The notes under the pieces are model-generated. The model was not told the origin of the DNA. It worked only from the letters and a program-made list of their open reading frames with translations, and made no database searches. Below, one piece after another: positions 6,936-13,835 of a DNA stretch of 15,560 nt; within the stretch, counting starts at the first letter, position 1, and each line of letters opens with the position of its first letter. The position numbers and the translations under genes were made by a program. Source of the DNA: Lachnoclostridium sp. UBA5725 (lineage in GTDB: Bacteria; Bacillota; Clostridia; Lachnospirales; Lachnospiraceae); assembly GCA_002419585.1 (NCBI GenBank), contig DIGJ01000041.1:1-15560 (forward strand), written 5' to 3'.

Positions 6936-7628
6936 ATGATTTATTCACATGAAGTAGAAGAAATGTGTGTAGTAGCACAGGGCGTTAACCACGGTGCTGC
7001 TCCAATCCCAGAAGAAGCAAAATGGGTTCAAGCAAAAGAAGTAAAAGATATATCCGGTTTAACACATGGTGTTGGCTGGTGTGCACCACAACAGGGAGCT
7101 TGTAAATTAACACTGAACGTTAAAGAAGGTATTATCCAGGAAGCATTGGTAGAAACAATTGGATGTTCAGGTATGACTCATTCAGCAGCTATGGCTTCTG
7201 AAATCTTACCAGGAAGAACCGTTCTTGAAGCTTTAAATACAGACTTAGTTTGTGACGCTATTAATACAGCAATGAGAGAACTTTTCTTACAGATCGTTTA
7301 CGGAAGAACCCAGAGTGCGTTCTCTGAAGATGGACTTCCTATCGGAGCTGGTCTTGAAGACTTAGGAAAAGGACTTAGAAGCCAGGTTGGTACTATGTAC
7401 GGAACTTTGAAAAAAGGTCCTCGTTACCTTGAAATGGCGGAAGGTTATGTAACAGGTATCGCTTTAGATGAAGAAGACAATATCATTGGATACCAGTTTG
7501 TAAGCCTTGGAAAAATGACAGACTTTATCAAAAAAGGTGATGACGCTAACACAGCATGGGAAAAAGCAAAAGGTCAGTATGGCCGTGTAGCAGATGCTGT
7601 TAAGATTATCGATCCAAGACAAGAGTAA
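6936..7628 (+). CDS. NifU/IscU-like iron-sulfur cluster scaffold protein
   Basis: This 230-residue protein contains a NifU N-terminal-type core: VETIGCSGMTHSAAMASEILPGRTVLEAL (73-101) corresponds to the conserved GC...AS...L-x-G-K-T-x-x-E-A segment of IscU/NifU scaffolds. Cysteines C11, C49, C56, C77 and C106 are candidate cluster ligands. The N-terminus (MIYSHEVEEMCVVAQGVNHG) and the C-terminal 100 residues are extra compared with IscU, which has about 130. Scaffolds assemble Fe-S clusters and hand them to target proteins. The start is the ATG at 6936 with AAAGGAG 7 nt upstream; a longer in-frame reading from 6894 has no ribosome site. The GGGtGRT-family gene follows after 19 bp, a pairing I recall from other Clostridia. 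No cysteine desulfurase is nearby. Confidence 0.85.
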   Translation: MIYSHEVEEMCVVAQGVNHGAAPIPEEAKWVQAKEVKDISGLTHGVGWCAPQQGACKLTLNVKEGIIQEALVETIGCSGMTHSAAMASEILPGRTVLEALNTDLVCDAINTAMRELFLQIVYGRTQSAFSEDGLPIGAGLEDLGKGLRSQVGTMYGTLKKGPRYLEMAEGYVTGIALDEEDNIIGYQFVSLGKMTDFIKKGDDANTAWEKAKGQYGRVADAVKIIDPRQE

Positions 7629-7647
7629 GAAAAGGAGGAAATGAAAA

Positions 7648-8658
7648 ATGGCTTTATTTGAATCATATGAAAGAAGAATTAAACAAATCAATGAAGTATT
7701 AAACAGCTATGGAATTTCTTCCATCGAAGAAGCTGAAAAAATTACAAAAGACGCAGGTCTTGATGTATATAAACAAGTAGAAAACATTCAACCAATCTGT
7801 TTTGAAAATGCAAAATGGGCTTACGTTGTAGGTGCTGCTATTGCAATCAAAAAAGACTGCAGAAAAGCTGCTGCCGCTGCTGCTGCAATTGGTGAAGGAC
7901 TTCAGTCTTTCTGTATCCCAGGTTCTGTTGCTGACCAACGTAAAGTAGGTTTAGGACATGGTAACCTTGGTAAAATGTTATTAGAAGAAGAAACCGAATG
8001 TTTCGCATTCTTAGCTGGTCACGAATCTTTCGCAGCTGCAGAAGGTGCAATCGGTATTGCTGAAAAAGCAAACAAAGTTCGTAAAAATCCATTACGTGTT
8101 ATCTTAAACGGTCTTGGAAAAGATGCAGCTCAAGTAATCTCTCGTATCAACGGATTTACTTTTGTTGAAACAGAAATGGACTATTATACTGGCGAAGTAA
8201 AAGAAGTATTTAGAAAATCTTACTCCACAGGACTTCGTGCAAAAGTTAACTGCTATGGTGCAAACGATGTAACCGAAGGTGTTGCTATCATGCACAAAGA
8301 AAAAGTTGACGTTTCTATCACAGGAAACTCCACAAACCCAACAAGATTCCAGCATCCAGTTGCAGGTACATATAAAAAAGAATGTATCGAACAAGGAAAG
8401 AAATACTTCTCTGTAGCTTCTGGTGGTGGTACAGGACGTACGCTACATCCAGACAATATGGCAGCAGGTCCTGCTTCTTATGGTATGACAGATACGATGG
8501 GACGTATGCATTCTGATGCTCAGTTTGCTGGTTCTTCTTCCGTACCTGCTCATGTTGAAATGATGGGCCTTATCGGAGCTGGTAACAACCCAATGGTTGG
8601 TATGACTGTTGCTGTTGCTGTAGCGATTGAAGAAGCTGCTACTGCTGGCAAATTCTAA
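7648..8658 (+). CDS. GGGtGRT-family protein
   Basis: This 336-residue protein belongs to the family named after its GGGtGRT motif, seen here as GGGTGRT (residues 259-265) in SVASGGGTGRTLHPDNMAAG. The protein is rich in Ala and Gly, soluble and without membrane segments. An Ala-rich stretch lies near residues 73-80, and a Gly-rich segment (LGHGNLGKML) precedes the middle. The biochemical role is unknown to me. Its place 19 bp after the NifU-like scaffold, with AAAGGAGGAAA before the start, implies one operon and perhaps a linked Fe-S function. Codon choice favours GGT, GCT, AAA and GTT, which suggests high expression. A strong terminator follows. Confidence 0.88.
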   Translation: MALFESYERRIKQINEVLNSYGISSIEEAEKITKDAGLDVYKQVENIQPICFENAKWAYVVGAAIAIKKDCRKAAAAAAAIGEGLQSFCIPGSVADQRKVGLGHGNLGKMLLEEETECFAFLAGHESFAAAEGAIGIAEKANKVRKNPLRVILNGLGKDAAQVISRINGFTFVETEMDYYTGEVKEVFRKSYSTGLRAKVNCYGANDVTEGVAIMHKEKVDVSITGNSTNPTRFQHPVAGTYKKECIEQGKKYFSVASGGGTGRTLHPDNMAAGPASYGMTDTMGRMHSDAQFAGSSSVPAHVEMMGLIGAGNNPMVGMTVAVAVAIEEAATAGKF

Positions 8659-8692
8659 GAAGTATTAAAAATCATTTTATAAATTATTATAG

Positions 8693-8747
8693 AAAAGTTA
8701 GACACGTTATTTTGAGAGATTTCTCAATGATGTGTCTAACTTTTTTT
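8693..8747 (+). terminator. Rho-independent terminator after the GGGtGRT-family gene
   Basis: AAAAGTTAGACAC (8693-8705) pairs with GTGTCTAACTTTT (8732-8744), followed by a T-run to 8747. A second small hairpin, TTGAGA/TCTCAA, sits in the loop. The A-run on the left makes it potentially bidirectional. The integrase start lies 25 bp beyond. Confidence 0.85.
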
Positions 8748-8771
8748 ATGCAAGAAAGGGTGTAATAATTT

Positions 8772-9716
8772 ATGAAAAGAATGAAAATGAATGAGTGTAA
8801 AGCAATGACATTTGAAGAAGGGTGTGAAGAATATTTACTTAATTGCAGAGCGAGAAATTTAAGAGAAGGAACAATAAAACACTATAAAGATTCTATGAAA
8901 CAGTTATTTAAGTATATAGCCCCTGATATGCCAATTAGCACTATGGATAGCGAGACAATGGGAAAAGTTGTCATAGCAATAAAAAATAATTCGAATATTA
9001 ATGATATGAGCTTATATACTTACACACGTGATTTAAAAACATTGATGTACTTTTTTATGAAATGTGATTATATACCAACATTCAAAATTTCTCTAGCAAA
9101 GGCAGATAAACAGCCAATAGAGACGTATAGTGATTATGAACTAAGAAAACTACTGAAAAAACCTAATATGAAAAAATCTACTTTTACAGAATATAAAAGT
9201 TGGGTTATAGTAAATTTCCTTCTATCCACTGGAATTAGGCAACGTAGCTTAATAAATATTAAAATTAAAGATATAGACTTTTATAATGGAGTAGTAAATG
9301 TTAATGTTACTAAAAGTAGAAAACCATTAATTATACCGTTAAATTCAGAGATTTTGAAAATCATGCAAGAATATTTAAAATATAGGAATGGAAATGATGA
9401 GGATTATTTGTTTTGTAATGTCTATGGAAGCAAATTAACAAAAAGCACGGTATATCATTCGTTATTTGAATATAATAAAGGTCGTGGAGTAGAAACGACA
9501 GGTATGCATAGGTTCAGACACACCTTTGCTAAAAAATGGGTAACAATGGGTGGAAGCGTTGTTATTCTACAAAAGGTTTTGGGTCATAGCTCCTTAGCTA
9601 TTACAGAAAATTATTTGAATATATTAACTTGCGATGTGCAAAAAGAAATGGAAAAATATAATATACTGCAAGAATTTAATAGAAAGACAATTAAAATAGA
9701 AAGTAAACTTTTGTAA
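8772..9716 (+). CDS. Tyrosine recombinase / phage-type integrase
   Basis: This 314-residue protein has an N-terminal SAM-like DNA-binding domain (residues about 10-105) and a C-terminal catalytic domain of the tyrosine recombinase family. The catalytic set is visible: R156 in STGIRQRSL, a lysine in VTKSRKPLIIPL, H246 and R249 in MHRFRHTFAKKW, H272 in VLGHSSLAIT, and nucleophile Y281 in ENYLNI. Such enzymes integrate and excise mobile elements or resolve dimers. It lies immediately after a chromosomal terminator and heads the accessory genes, so it probably inserted this island; no attachment site was identified. A GAAAGGG ribosome site lies 11 nt before the ATG. The length fits XerD-like and small-element integrases rather than large phage integrases of about 380 residues. 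Confidence 0.9.
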   Translation: MKRMKMNECKAMTFEEGCEEYLLNCRARNLREGTIKHYKDSMKQLFKYIAPDMPISTMDSETMGKVVIAIKNNSNINDMSLYTYTRDLKTLMYFFMKCDYIPTFKISLAKADKQPIETYSDYELRKLLKKPNMKKSTFTEYKSWVIVNFLLSTGIRQRSLINIKIKDIDFYNGVVNVNVTKSRKPLIIPLNSEILKIMQEYLKYRNGNDEDYLFCNVYGSKLTKSTVYHSLFEYNKGRGVETTGMHRFRHTFAKKWVTMGGSVVILQKVLGHSSLAITENYLNILTCDVQKEMEKYNILQEFNRKTIKIESKLL

Positions 9717-9735
9717 CCATTGCAGTAATAATATT

Positions 9736-9772
9736 AAGGCTTAGGGAATCTTTAAAATCTCTAGGTCTTTTT
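9736..9772 (+). terminator. Probable terminator after the integrase
   Basis: AAGGCTTAGGGA (9736-9747) can pair, with G-U wobbles and mismatches, to TCTCTAGGTCTT (9758-9769), ending in a T-run. It starts 20 bp after the integrase stop. The stem is imperfect. Confidence 0.5.
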
Positions 9773-9940
9773 ACGTTGGAGCGGTTTTGTAAATTATAAA
9801 GATGCTCATTATGTTTTACAAAATTCAGAAACCAAGATAAATACAGATGACATCTTCATAGAAACGGAGGGGAAAACAAGTCATTGATAAATTCACAATA
9901 GGAAATTGTCCTAAAAGCTAGAGTGAATAAAAAATGTGAA

Positions 9941-9958
9941 TCGTTAAGTGGTAAACAA
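9941..9958 (+). repeat. 18-bp repeat, copy 1 (iteron- or arm-site-like)
   Basis: TCGTTAAGTGGTAAACAA differs by one base from 10062-10079. The two are 121 bp apart in the same orientation. This fits binding sites for a replication protein, ParB-like protein or integrase, but with only two copies no choice can be made. Confidence 0.55.
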
Positions 9959-10061
9959 TAGAAAAAGAAAACAATAAATAACTAAATAATACTGATGGCA
10001 ATATTAATAGATAAATAATAATGTGATAAATACAAAGATGAATATTTATTGTATTGAATTG

Positions 10062-10079
10062 TCGTTAAGTAGTAAACAA
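10062..10079 (+). repeat. 18-bp repeat, copy 2
   Basis: TCGTTAAGTAGTAAACAA, same orientation as the copy at 9941-9958, 17 of 18 bases identical. Confidence 0.55.
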
Positions 10080-10133
10080 ATCTGAAAACAATTTGCAAAA
10101 TAGTTAAACTATTTGAAAATGAAGTAAATTAAC

Positions 10134-10169
10134 TTGCATATATGCAAAATAAATGCTAATATATATTAG
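10134..10169 (+). promoter_or_regulatory. Promoter with paired palindromic operators for the ParB-like gene
   Basis: Two perfect 14-bp palindromes, TTGCATATATGCAA (10134-10147) and CTAATATATATTAG (10156-10169), have centres 22 bp apart, about two helical turns. A possible -35 TTGCAT (10134-10139) and -10 TAATAT (10157-10162) with a 17-bp spacer coincide with them, so a bound dimer would cover either box. Autoregulation by the ParB-like protein is a natural hypothesis. AT-rich DNA yields palindromes easily, but two perfect ones on promoter boxes is notable. Confidence 0.55.
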
Positions 10170-10219
10170 TATTAAGAAATGAACAAACGTACATATGGAT
10201 AAGAAAGTATTGTAACAAA

Positions 10220-10939
10220 ATGGCTGAAAAGTTTCGAATGGCATATGAGCAGAGCGCAAAAGAAAATCAAATAAAATCTGGAAAAGAATATGGTATTGGT
10301 AAAGAACAGTTTACCCCAAATTTGGTGGAAACTGTTGATAAGCCAAAGCGTCAAGATAATGAAGTTAATACTAAACTCGCTAAAATCTCTGGTCACCAGC
10401 GAGTTAAAGCCTGTAAAGAGTTAGAGATTGATTTAGTACCTGTTATGATAAGAGAAGATTTGATTGATGAAAATGAGAAGTTAAAAATTCTGCTATCAGC
10501 TAATTTTGGGCGTAGTAAAAATAATGAATCAAAACAGAGAAAAGTTGTAAGTGAGTACGTGGAATTATGCGGAAAGAAGCAAGGTAGACAATCTAAAGAG
10601 TCCAATATGGACTGTTTGAGTTTGGAAGAAATCGCATCCCAGCTAGGTACAAGTGTCACTAACTTAAAGCGTTCTCTAAGAATTGAACGTAATCTCACAG
10701 ATTCTGTAAAAGAATTACTTGATACAGGGGTAATCACAAAGACATTGGCATCTGATACGATTGCTTCTCTCTCACCAGAGGAACAGGAAGATTTAATTGC
10801 TTCCCTTGATGTTAGTAAGAAGATTACCAAAAAAGAAGTAGATAAGTATATTAAAGAAAATAGGGAACTACAAGAGAAAGTGAAAAATGAAAAAGAAAAA
10901 ATATTTATCAGAAGTTCTAACCGTAGACGAAATAGCTGA
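10220..10939 (+). CDS. ParB-like DNA-binding protein with atypical N-terminus
   Basis: This 239-residue protein is ParB/Spo0J-like from residue 57 on. SGHQRVKACKELEIDLVPVMI (57-77) corresponds to the GERR-box region of the ParB N-terminal domain. LIDENEKLKILLSANFGR (81-98) and KQRKVVSEYVEL follow, and SLEEIASQLGTSVTNLKRSL (134-153) is a helix-turn-helix. The family normally starts with about 40 residues containing an I-x-x-N-P-Y/x-P box; these are missing. Instead residues 1-56 (AYEQSAKENQIKSGKEYG, then PNLVETVDKPKRQDNEVNTKLAKI) resemble a later segment of another ParB-related plasmid protein. The gene looks like a fusion, perhaps unable to form a complete ParB fold. It precedes and overlaps the helicase gene by 53 bp. 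A role in replication, partition or transcription of the element is inferred. Confidence 0.75.
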   Translation: MAEKFRMAYEQSAKENQIKSGKEYGIGKEQFTPNLVETVDKPKRQDNEVNTKLAKISGHQRVKACKELEIDLVPVMIREDLIDENEKLKILLSANFGRSKNNESKQRKVVSEYVELCGKKQGRQSKESNMDCLSLEEIASQLGTSVTNLKRSLRIERNLTDSVKELLDTGVITKTLASDTIASLSPEEQEDLIASLDVSKKITKKEVDKYIKENRELQEKVKNEKEKIFIRSSNRRRNS

Positions 10940-12650
10940 ATTTGAAAATAACATTATTTGTATTCTTGCAGGAGTTGGGGCTGGTAAAAATAGTTTTGTA
11001 GAAAATCAGCTATCTGGACGAACTCTTGAAAATGGAAAAAGTAAAATTAGTCCAAACTGCGGCGCTATCCTCTATATTACCTCAAGGAGGGCAAAAGCAG
11101 ACGAAATTTTGAGAGAAAAATTTTGCAACGACAAGATTGAATGGACGAAAGAGGATTCTATTACAACAATCCTAACTAATTTTCAAACAGAACTTATGCT
11201 TAAAGATAAAAAATTCAGAAAAAATGTCATCGAAATAATTGAACACTTCAAATACTTTGTAATTGACGAAGCCCACTCAATTGCCACAGATAGTACATAC
11301 ACGTCTTCATCTTTTCATGTGAAGTCACTAATTGAATATGTTGCGGAAAATTATCCTGAAAAAAAAGTGATTTTGCTTACAGGAACACCTGAACCAATCG
11401 AAAGTTATTTGAAGTTAAAAAAGTTTACGATAATTGACAAAAGAAGCGAATGTATTAATGTTGTAGCAAAAAAAATCAAAGTAGTCACACAAAAACAGGC
11501 TATGAAATTAATCAAAAAGCTATCTAATGAAAAAGTCGTTTACATGGCTAATAGTGCTACACGAATATTAAAGGGAAAAACATCTCTGTTAAATGAGATT
11601 GCAAAGAATATAGATATTGAAAGAATAGCAATTTGCATGAGCACCACCTCTTTAAGCAGGCTTAAGGACATTATAAATCCAGAGATGAGAAAACAGAGTA
11701 TCGATACCTACGAATATTTAATAAATGAAGGGAGATTGCCTGAAAATATAGAATTTTTAATTACAACTTCTAGATTAAAGGAAGGGCTAAATATATTCGA
11801 TATACATGTAGCCTTTTGTGAGAGTATGCTTCTATCTGACATAGTGCAGTTTATGGGAAGATTTCGAAAAGGTTTAGATACACTGTATGTTATCTCTGAT
11901 GCAAAACAAAATGTTATATCAGAAAAAGATATGAGAGAGCTTGAACTAGATGTCGCATATACGGCATGGATAAAAATCAAAGGGTTAAATGATTTTTATA
12001 AAAACTATCTGATGAATTCTAATTCCAGCTTTTACAAGGTACTTACTAATTTCTATAATACAGAGGATGTAGATATTGTTGAACTGATTAATACTTTTCA
12101 AGATGAAAATTCTTTTATTAATACATATAACATTCACTCTGTAAGGGATTTTGTCGATTTGATTGAAAAAACGAATGATAACGTACGTTTTAATCAAATA
12201 GAGAATAAATTTGAAATTTATGCTATGAAATTTATTGAGAGTAAGAGAGTGTTTTGTGAGCTAAGAAAAGGAAAAGATGCATTTGATAAAAAAATGGTGG
12301 AATGGGTCAGGCAGACTGAAAAGAATGATGGTATCAAAATCCAGTATATTGGTATGAAGTCAGCAATGGAAGAGAGAACAAAAGAAATTGAAGAAGAAAA
12401 TTCAATTATACTTGGCATATTTCAAGAACATCATTTGAATAAAACAATCCTATATGGAGCAGAAAAGGAGGAAATTTTCAGGAATATAAGTAATTTATTA
12501 GGGATAAATGAAAACGCAAAGGTAAGTAGTATTAATAAAAAACTTGAAGAAAGAAATATTAAATATGCCTTTTCACATGCTAAGAATAGAAGAATGGTTA
12601 AAGGATGTAGCTCTATTCCAACATACACAATCATTCTAAAGGATGAATAG
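10887..12650 (+). CDS. Superfamily 2 DEAH-box helicase of a mobile element
   Basis: This 587-residue ATPase carries SF2 helicase motifs in order: Walker A variant AGVGAGKNS (28-36, with Asn where Thr or Ser is usual), motif II DEAH (127-130), motif III TGTP (165-168) and motif VI QFMGRFRKG (321-329, arginine finger region). The first two-thirds is thus a RecA-like pair; the last 230 residues are Lys/Glu-rich and helical without a recognised domain. Helicases of this kind occur on phages and plasmids with replication or origin-opening roles; no primase or polymerase is fused here. Its ATG lies inside the ParB-like gene, 53 bp before that gene's stop, in another frame, which suggests coupled translation. 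Exact role on the element unknown. Confidence 0.82.
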   Translation: MKKKKYLSEVLTVDEIAEFENNIICILAGVGAGKNSFVENQLSGRTLENGKSKISPNCGAILYITSRRAKADEILREKFCNDKIEWTKEDSITTILTNFQTELMLKDKKFRKNVIEIIEHFKYFVIDEAHSIATDSTYTSSSFHVKSLIEYVAENYPEKKVILLTGTPEPIESYLKLKKFTIIDKRSECINVVAKKIKVVTQKQAMKLIKKLSNEKVVYMANSATRILKGKTSLLNEIAKNIDIERIAICMSTTSLSRLKDIINPEMRKQSIDTYEYLINEGRLPENIEFLITTSRLKEGLNIFDIHVAFCESMLLSDIVQFMGRFRKGLDTLYVISDAKQNVISEKDMRELELDVAYTAWIKIKGLNDFYKNYLMNSNSSFYKVLTNFYNTEDVDIVELINTFQDENSFINTYNIHSVRDFVDLIEKTNDNVRFNQIENKFEIYAMKFIESKRVFCELRKGKDAFDKKMVEWVRQTEKNDGIKIQYIGMKSAMEERTKEIEEENSIILGIFQEHHLNKTILYGAEKEEIFRNISNLLGINENAKVSSINKKLEERNIKYAFSHAKNRRMVKGCSSIPTYTIILKDE

Positions 12651-12809
12651 TAGGAGCTGCCTTTTTTCTTTTGCCAAGCTTTTCTTTTTTTGGCAGAGTT
12701 AGTCACACTATAGTCGCACTTAGAGAGCCGTAGGCGAACGCTAGTAAGACTTTGTGACGAGATGGACGAAAAAAAGAAAAGCGGAGATAGTAATGTGATT
12801 ATTTTTGTC

Positions 12810-12868
12810 GTAGAGGATTTGAAATTTTATATATATTAATAAAAAATCCTCTACAGTTTTTAAAACTG
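12810..12868. terminator. Two adjacent hairpins, possible terminator or DNA structure
   Basis: An 11-bp stem (12810-12820 with 12844-12854) closes an all-AT loop and is followed directly by a 7-bp hairpin CAGTTTT-T-AAAACTG. The second stem contains its own T-run, so it may end transcription from the helicase gene, though it lies 160 bp past that stop codon. Confidence 0.35.
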
Positions 12869-12885
12869 AAAAGAAGGTCATAACC

Positions 12886-12926
12886 AAAATTTACTTGCGC
12901 TAGCAAGCTAGCACTTCGTAAATTTT
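12886..12926. repeat. Nested inverted repeat with GCTAGC core
   Basis: AAAATTTAC and GTAAATTTT form the outer arms. Inside, GCTAGC (12899-12904) and GCTAGC (12907-12912) pair over a 2-base gap. The GC-rich core within AT-rich flanks suggests a cruciform or hairpin used as a protein site or RNA element; no function is assigned. Confidence 0.5.
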
Positions 12927-13017
12927 ATGTACTCACTACGCTGGCGCTTCGTTGCGTCATCAACAAAATATAATTTAAGGTTAGAATACAACATTATTTT
13001 ACTGAAAGGAAAAGAAA

Positions 13018-13767
13018 ATGAAAAATACAATAGAATACAAAGAAATCGAGGAATGGAGCAAAAAAGATAATGAAAAAAGCTATTATGACATTCACATAAG
13101 TCGAGTATTAGAAAAAGGAGGTATAATTTTACCAAAAGAAATTATGTACCAATCCACTTCAAAGGGAAAGCCATATAAACCTGTTGATGAATGGATTGAA
13201 GAGGTGTTTATAAGACATCCAGTGTATGACCAACTATACTTTTCTCAATATGGAAGAGCTATCAGATGGAAAAGGACTGGTAAAAGTGATATTGTGCATT
13301 TGATAAACGATGGGAACGATGGAAAATCAAATAAATATTTAAACTTATATTTATATGGAACAAACATGAAAAAATATCCAGGTAGAATGCATCGCTCTGT
13401 GGCTGAAACATGGCGTCTGTTTCCAGATTTTGGTGATAACATGGTTTTTGAATCGAGCGAAATGCAAGTTCATCATCAAAACAAAAACAAGAGAGACAAT
13501 AATATAAAAAATTTATTTGTAGTTCCACGAGATTACCATAAATGTCTAGAGGGAATTAAAACAATTGAAATTACAAAGTTGAAAGGAGGAAATAGTTTTA
13601 GAATTGGCTTAGAAAATTTTGCATGGATGGCAGAACGGTATTATGAGATACCACAAATTAAAATATACGAAGCATTAAAAAATCAAAAGCCACTAATGAA
13701 AGATGGAAAGGAATGGTATAAGTTAGGAGAAGGTAAATATATAATTATTTTCAGAGGAAAAAAGTAG
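13018..13767 (+). CDS. HNH endonuclease (NUMOD4-HNH type)
   Basis: This 249-residue protein has a middle section, VYDQLYFSQYGRAIRWKRTG, that resembles the NUMOD4 module of phage homing endonucleases. It is followed by RMHRSVAETWRLFPD and the HNH nuclease segment VHHQNKNKRDNNIKNLFVVP (151-170), with H152/H153 and N161/N162/N165, then H174 in RDYH. The pattern matches HNH family 3 enzymes of T4-like and Lactococcus phages, which nick or cut DNA using one metal ion. The C-terminal quarter may bind DNA. It is a stand-alone gene with GAAAGGAAAAG before the ATG. Possible roles are homing, restriction of other elements or element replication; nothing indicates which. Confidence 0.78.
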   Translation: MKNTIEYKEIEEWSKKDNEKSYYDIHISRVLEKGGIILPKEIMYQSTSKGKPYKPVDEWIEEVFIRHPVYDQLYFSQYGRAIRWKRTGKSDIVHLINDGNDGKSNKYLNLYLYGTNMKKYPGRMHRSVAETWRLFPDFGDNMVFESSEMQVHHQNKNKRDNNIKNLFVVPRDYHKCLEGIKTIEITKLKGGNSFRIGLENFAWMAERYYEIPQIKIYEALKNQKPLMKDGKEWYKLGEGKYIIIFRGKK

Positions 13768-13790
13768 CTTACATGTAATAAAAGTAGCTT
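13758..13790 (+). repeat. Short direct repeat AAAGTAGCTT
   Basis: AAAGTAGCTT occurs at 13761-13770, covering the HNH stop codon (TAG), and again at 13781-13790. The copies are 20 bp apart. Possibly a small slippage or insertion scar. Confidence 0.35.
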
Positions 13791-13835
13791 CATATTTGAG
13801 AACAAGAAAAAATGAATACTTAGAAGGAGATAAGA

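Larger units (their letters stand above)
9773..10219. other. AT-rich control region between integrase and ParB-like gene
   Basis: About 450 bp without a convincing gene. It holds an 18-bp repeat in two copies (9941-9958 and 10062-10079), a 13-bp palindrome ATAGTTAAACTAT (10100-10112) and two perfect 14-bp palindromes over a promoter. A ribosome-site-like ACGGAGGGG near 9865 is followed only by frames of about a dozen codons, possibly gene debris. The mix of repeats, palindromes and high AT resembles a replication or partition control region, but no origin can be assigned. Confidence 0.4.
12651..13017. other. Structured intergenic region, several inverted repeats
   Basis: There is no convincing gene in these 367 bp. 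Structures seen: CTGCC/GGCAG around T-rich loops near 12657-12696; an imperfect 20-bp palindrome at 12701-12720; an 11-bp stem GTAGAGGATTT/AAATCCTCTAC (12810-12820, 12844-12854); CAGTTTT-T-AAAACTG (12854-12868); and AAAATTTAC/GTAAATTTT (12886-12894, 12918-12926) enclosing GCTAGC-AA-GCTAGC. An open frame at 12762-12839 could encode 25 residues (MDEKKKSGDSNVIIFVVEDL and five more) after a weak ribosome site. The region may hold an origin, a non-coding RNA or terminators. Confidence 0.4.

Noticed and set aside
3..8744. GTCTAACTTTT near the left edge and in the terminator at 8734-8744 as an attachment-site pair
   Set aside because: Only 10-11 bp, part of a terminator arm with T-run in both places, and the first copy is far from the integrase on the wrong side of chromosomal genes.
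9736..10219. CRISPR array in the repeat-containing control region
   Set aside because: Only two 18-bp repeat copies 121 bp apart, no regular spacer spacing and no cas gene in the window.
10393..10830. 145-codon minus-strand frame opposite the ParB-like gene
   Set aside because: Antisense shadow: the plus-strand frame shows clear ParB-like and helix-turn-helix motifs, and the minus frame has no start signal.
10880..10905. Programmed ribosomal frameshift joining ParB-like protein and helicase
   Set aside because: The A-rich stretch does not form a canonical slippery heptamer in the ParB-like frame, and the helicase has its own ATG.
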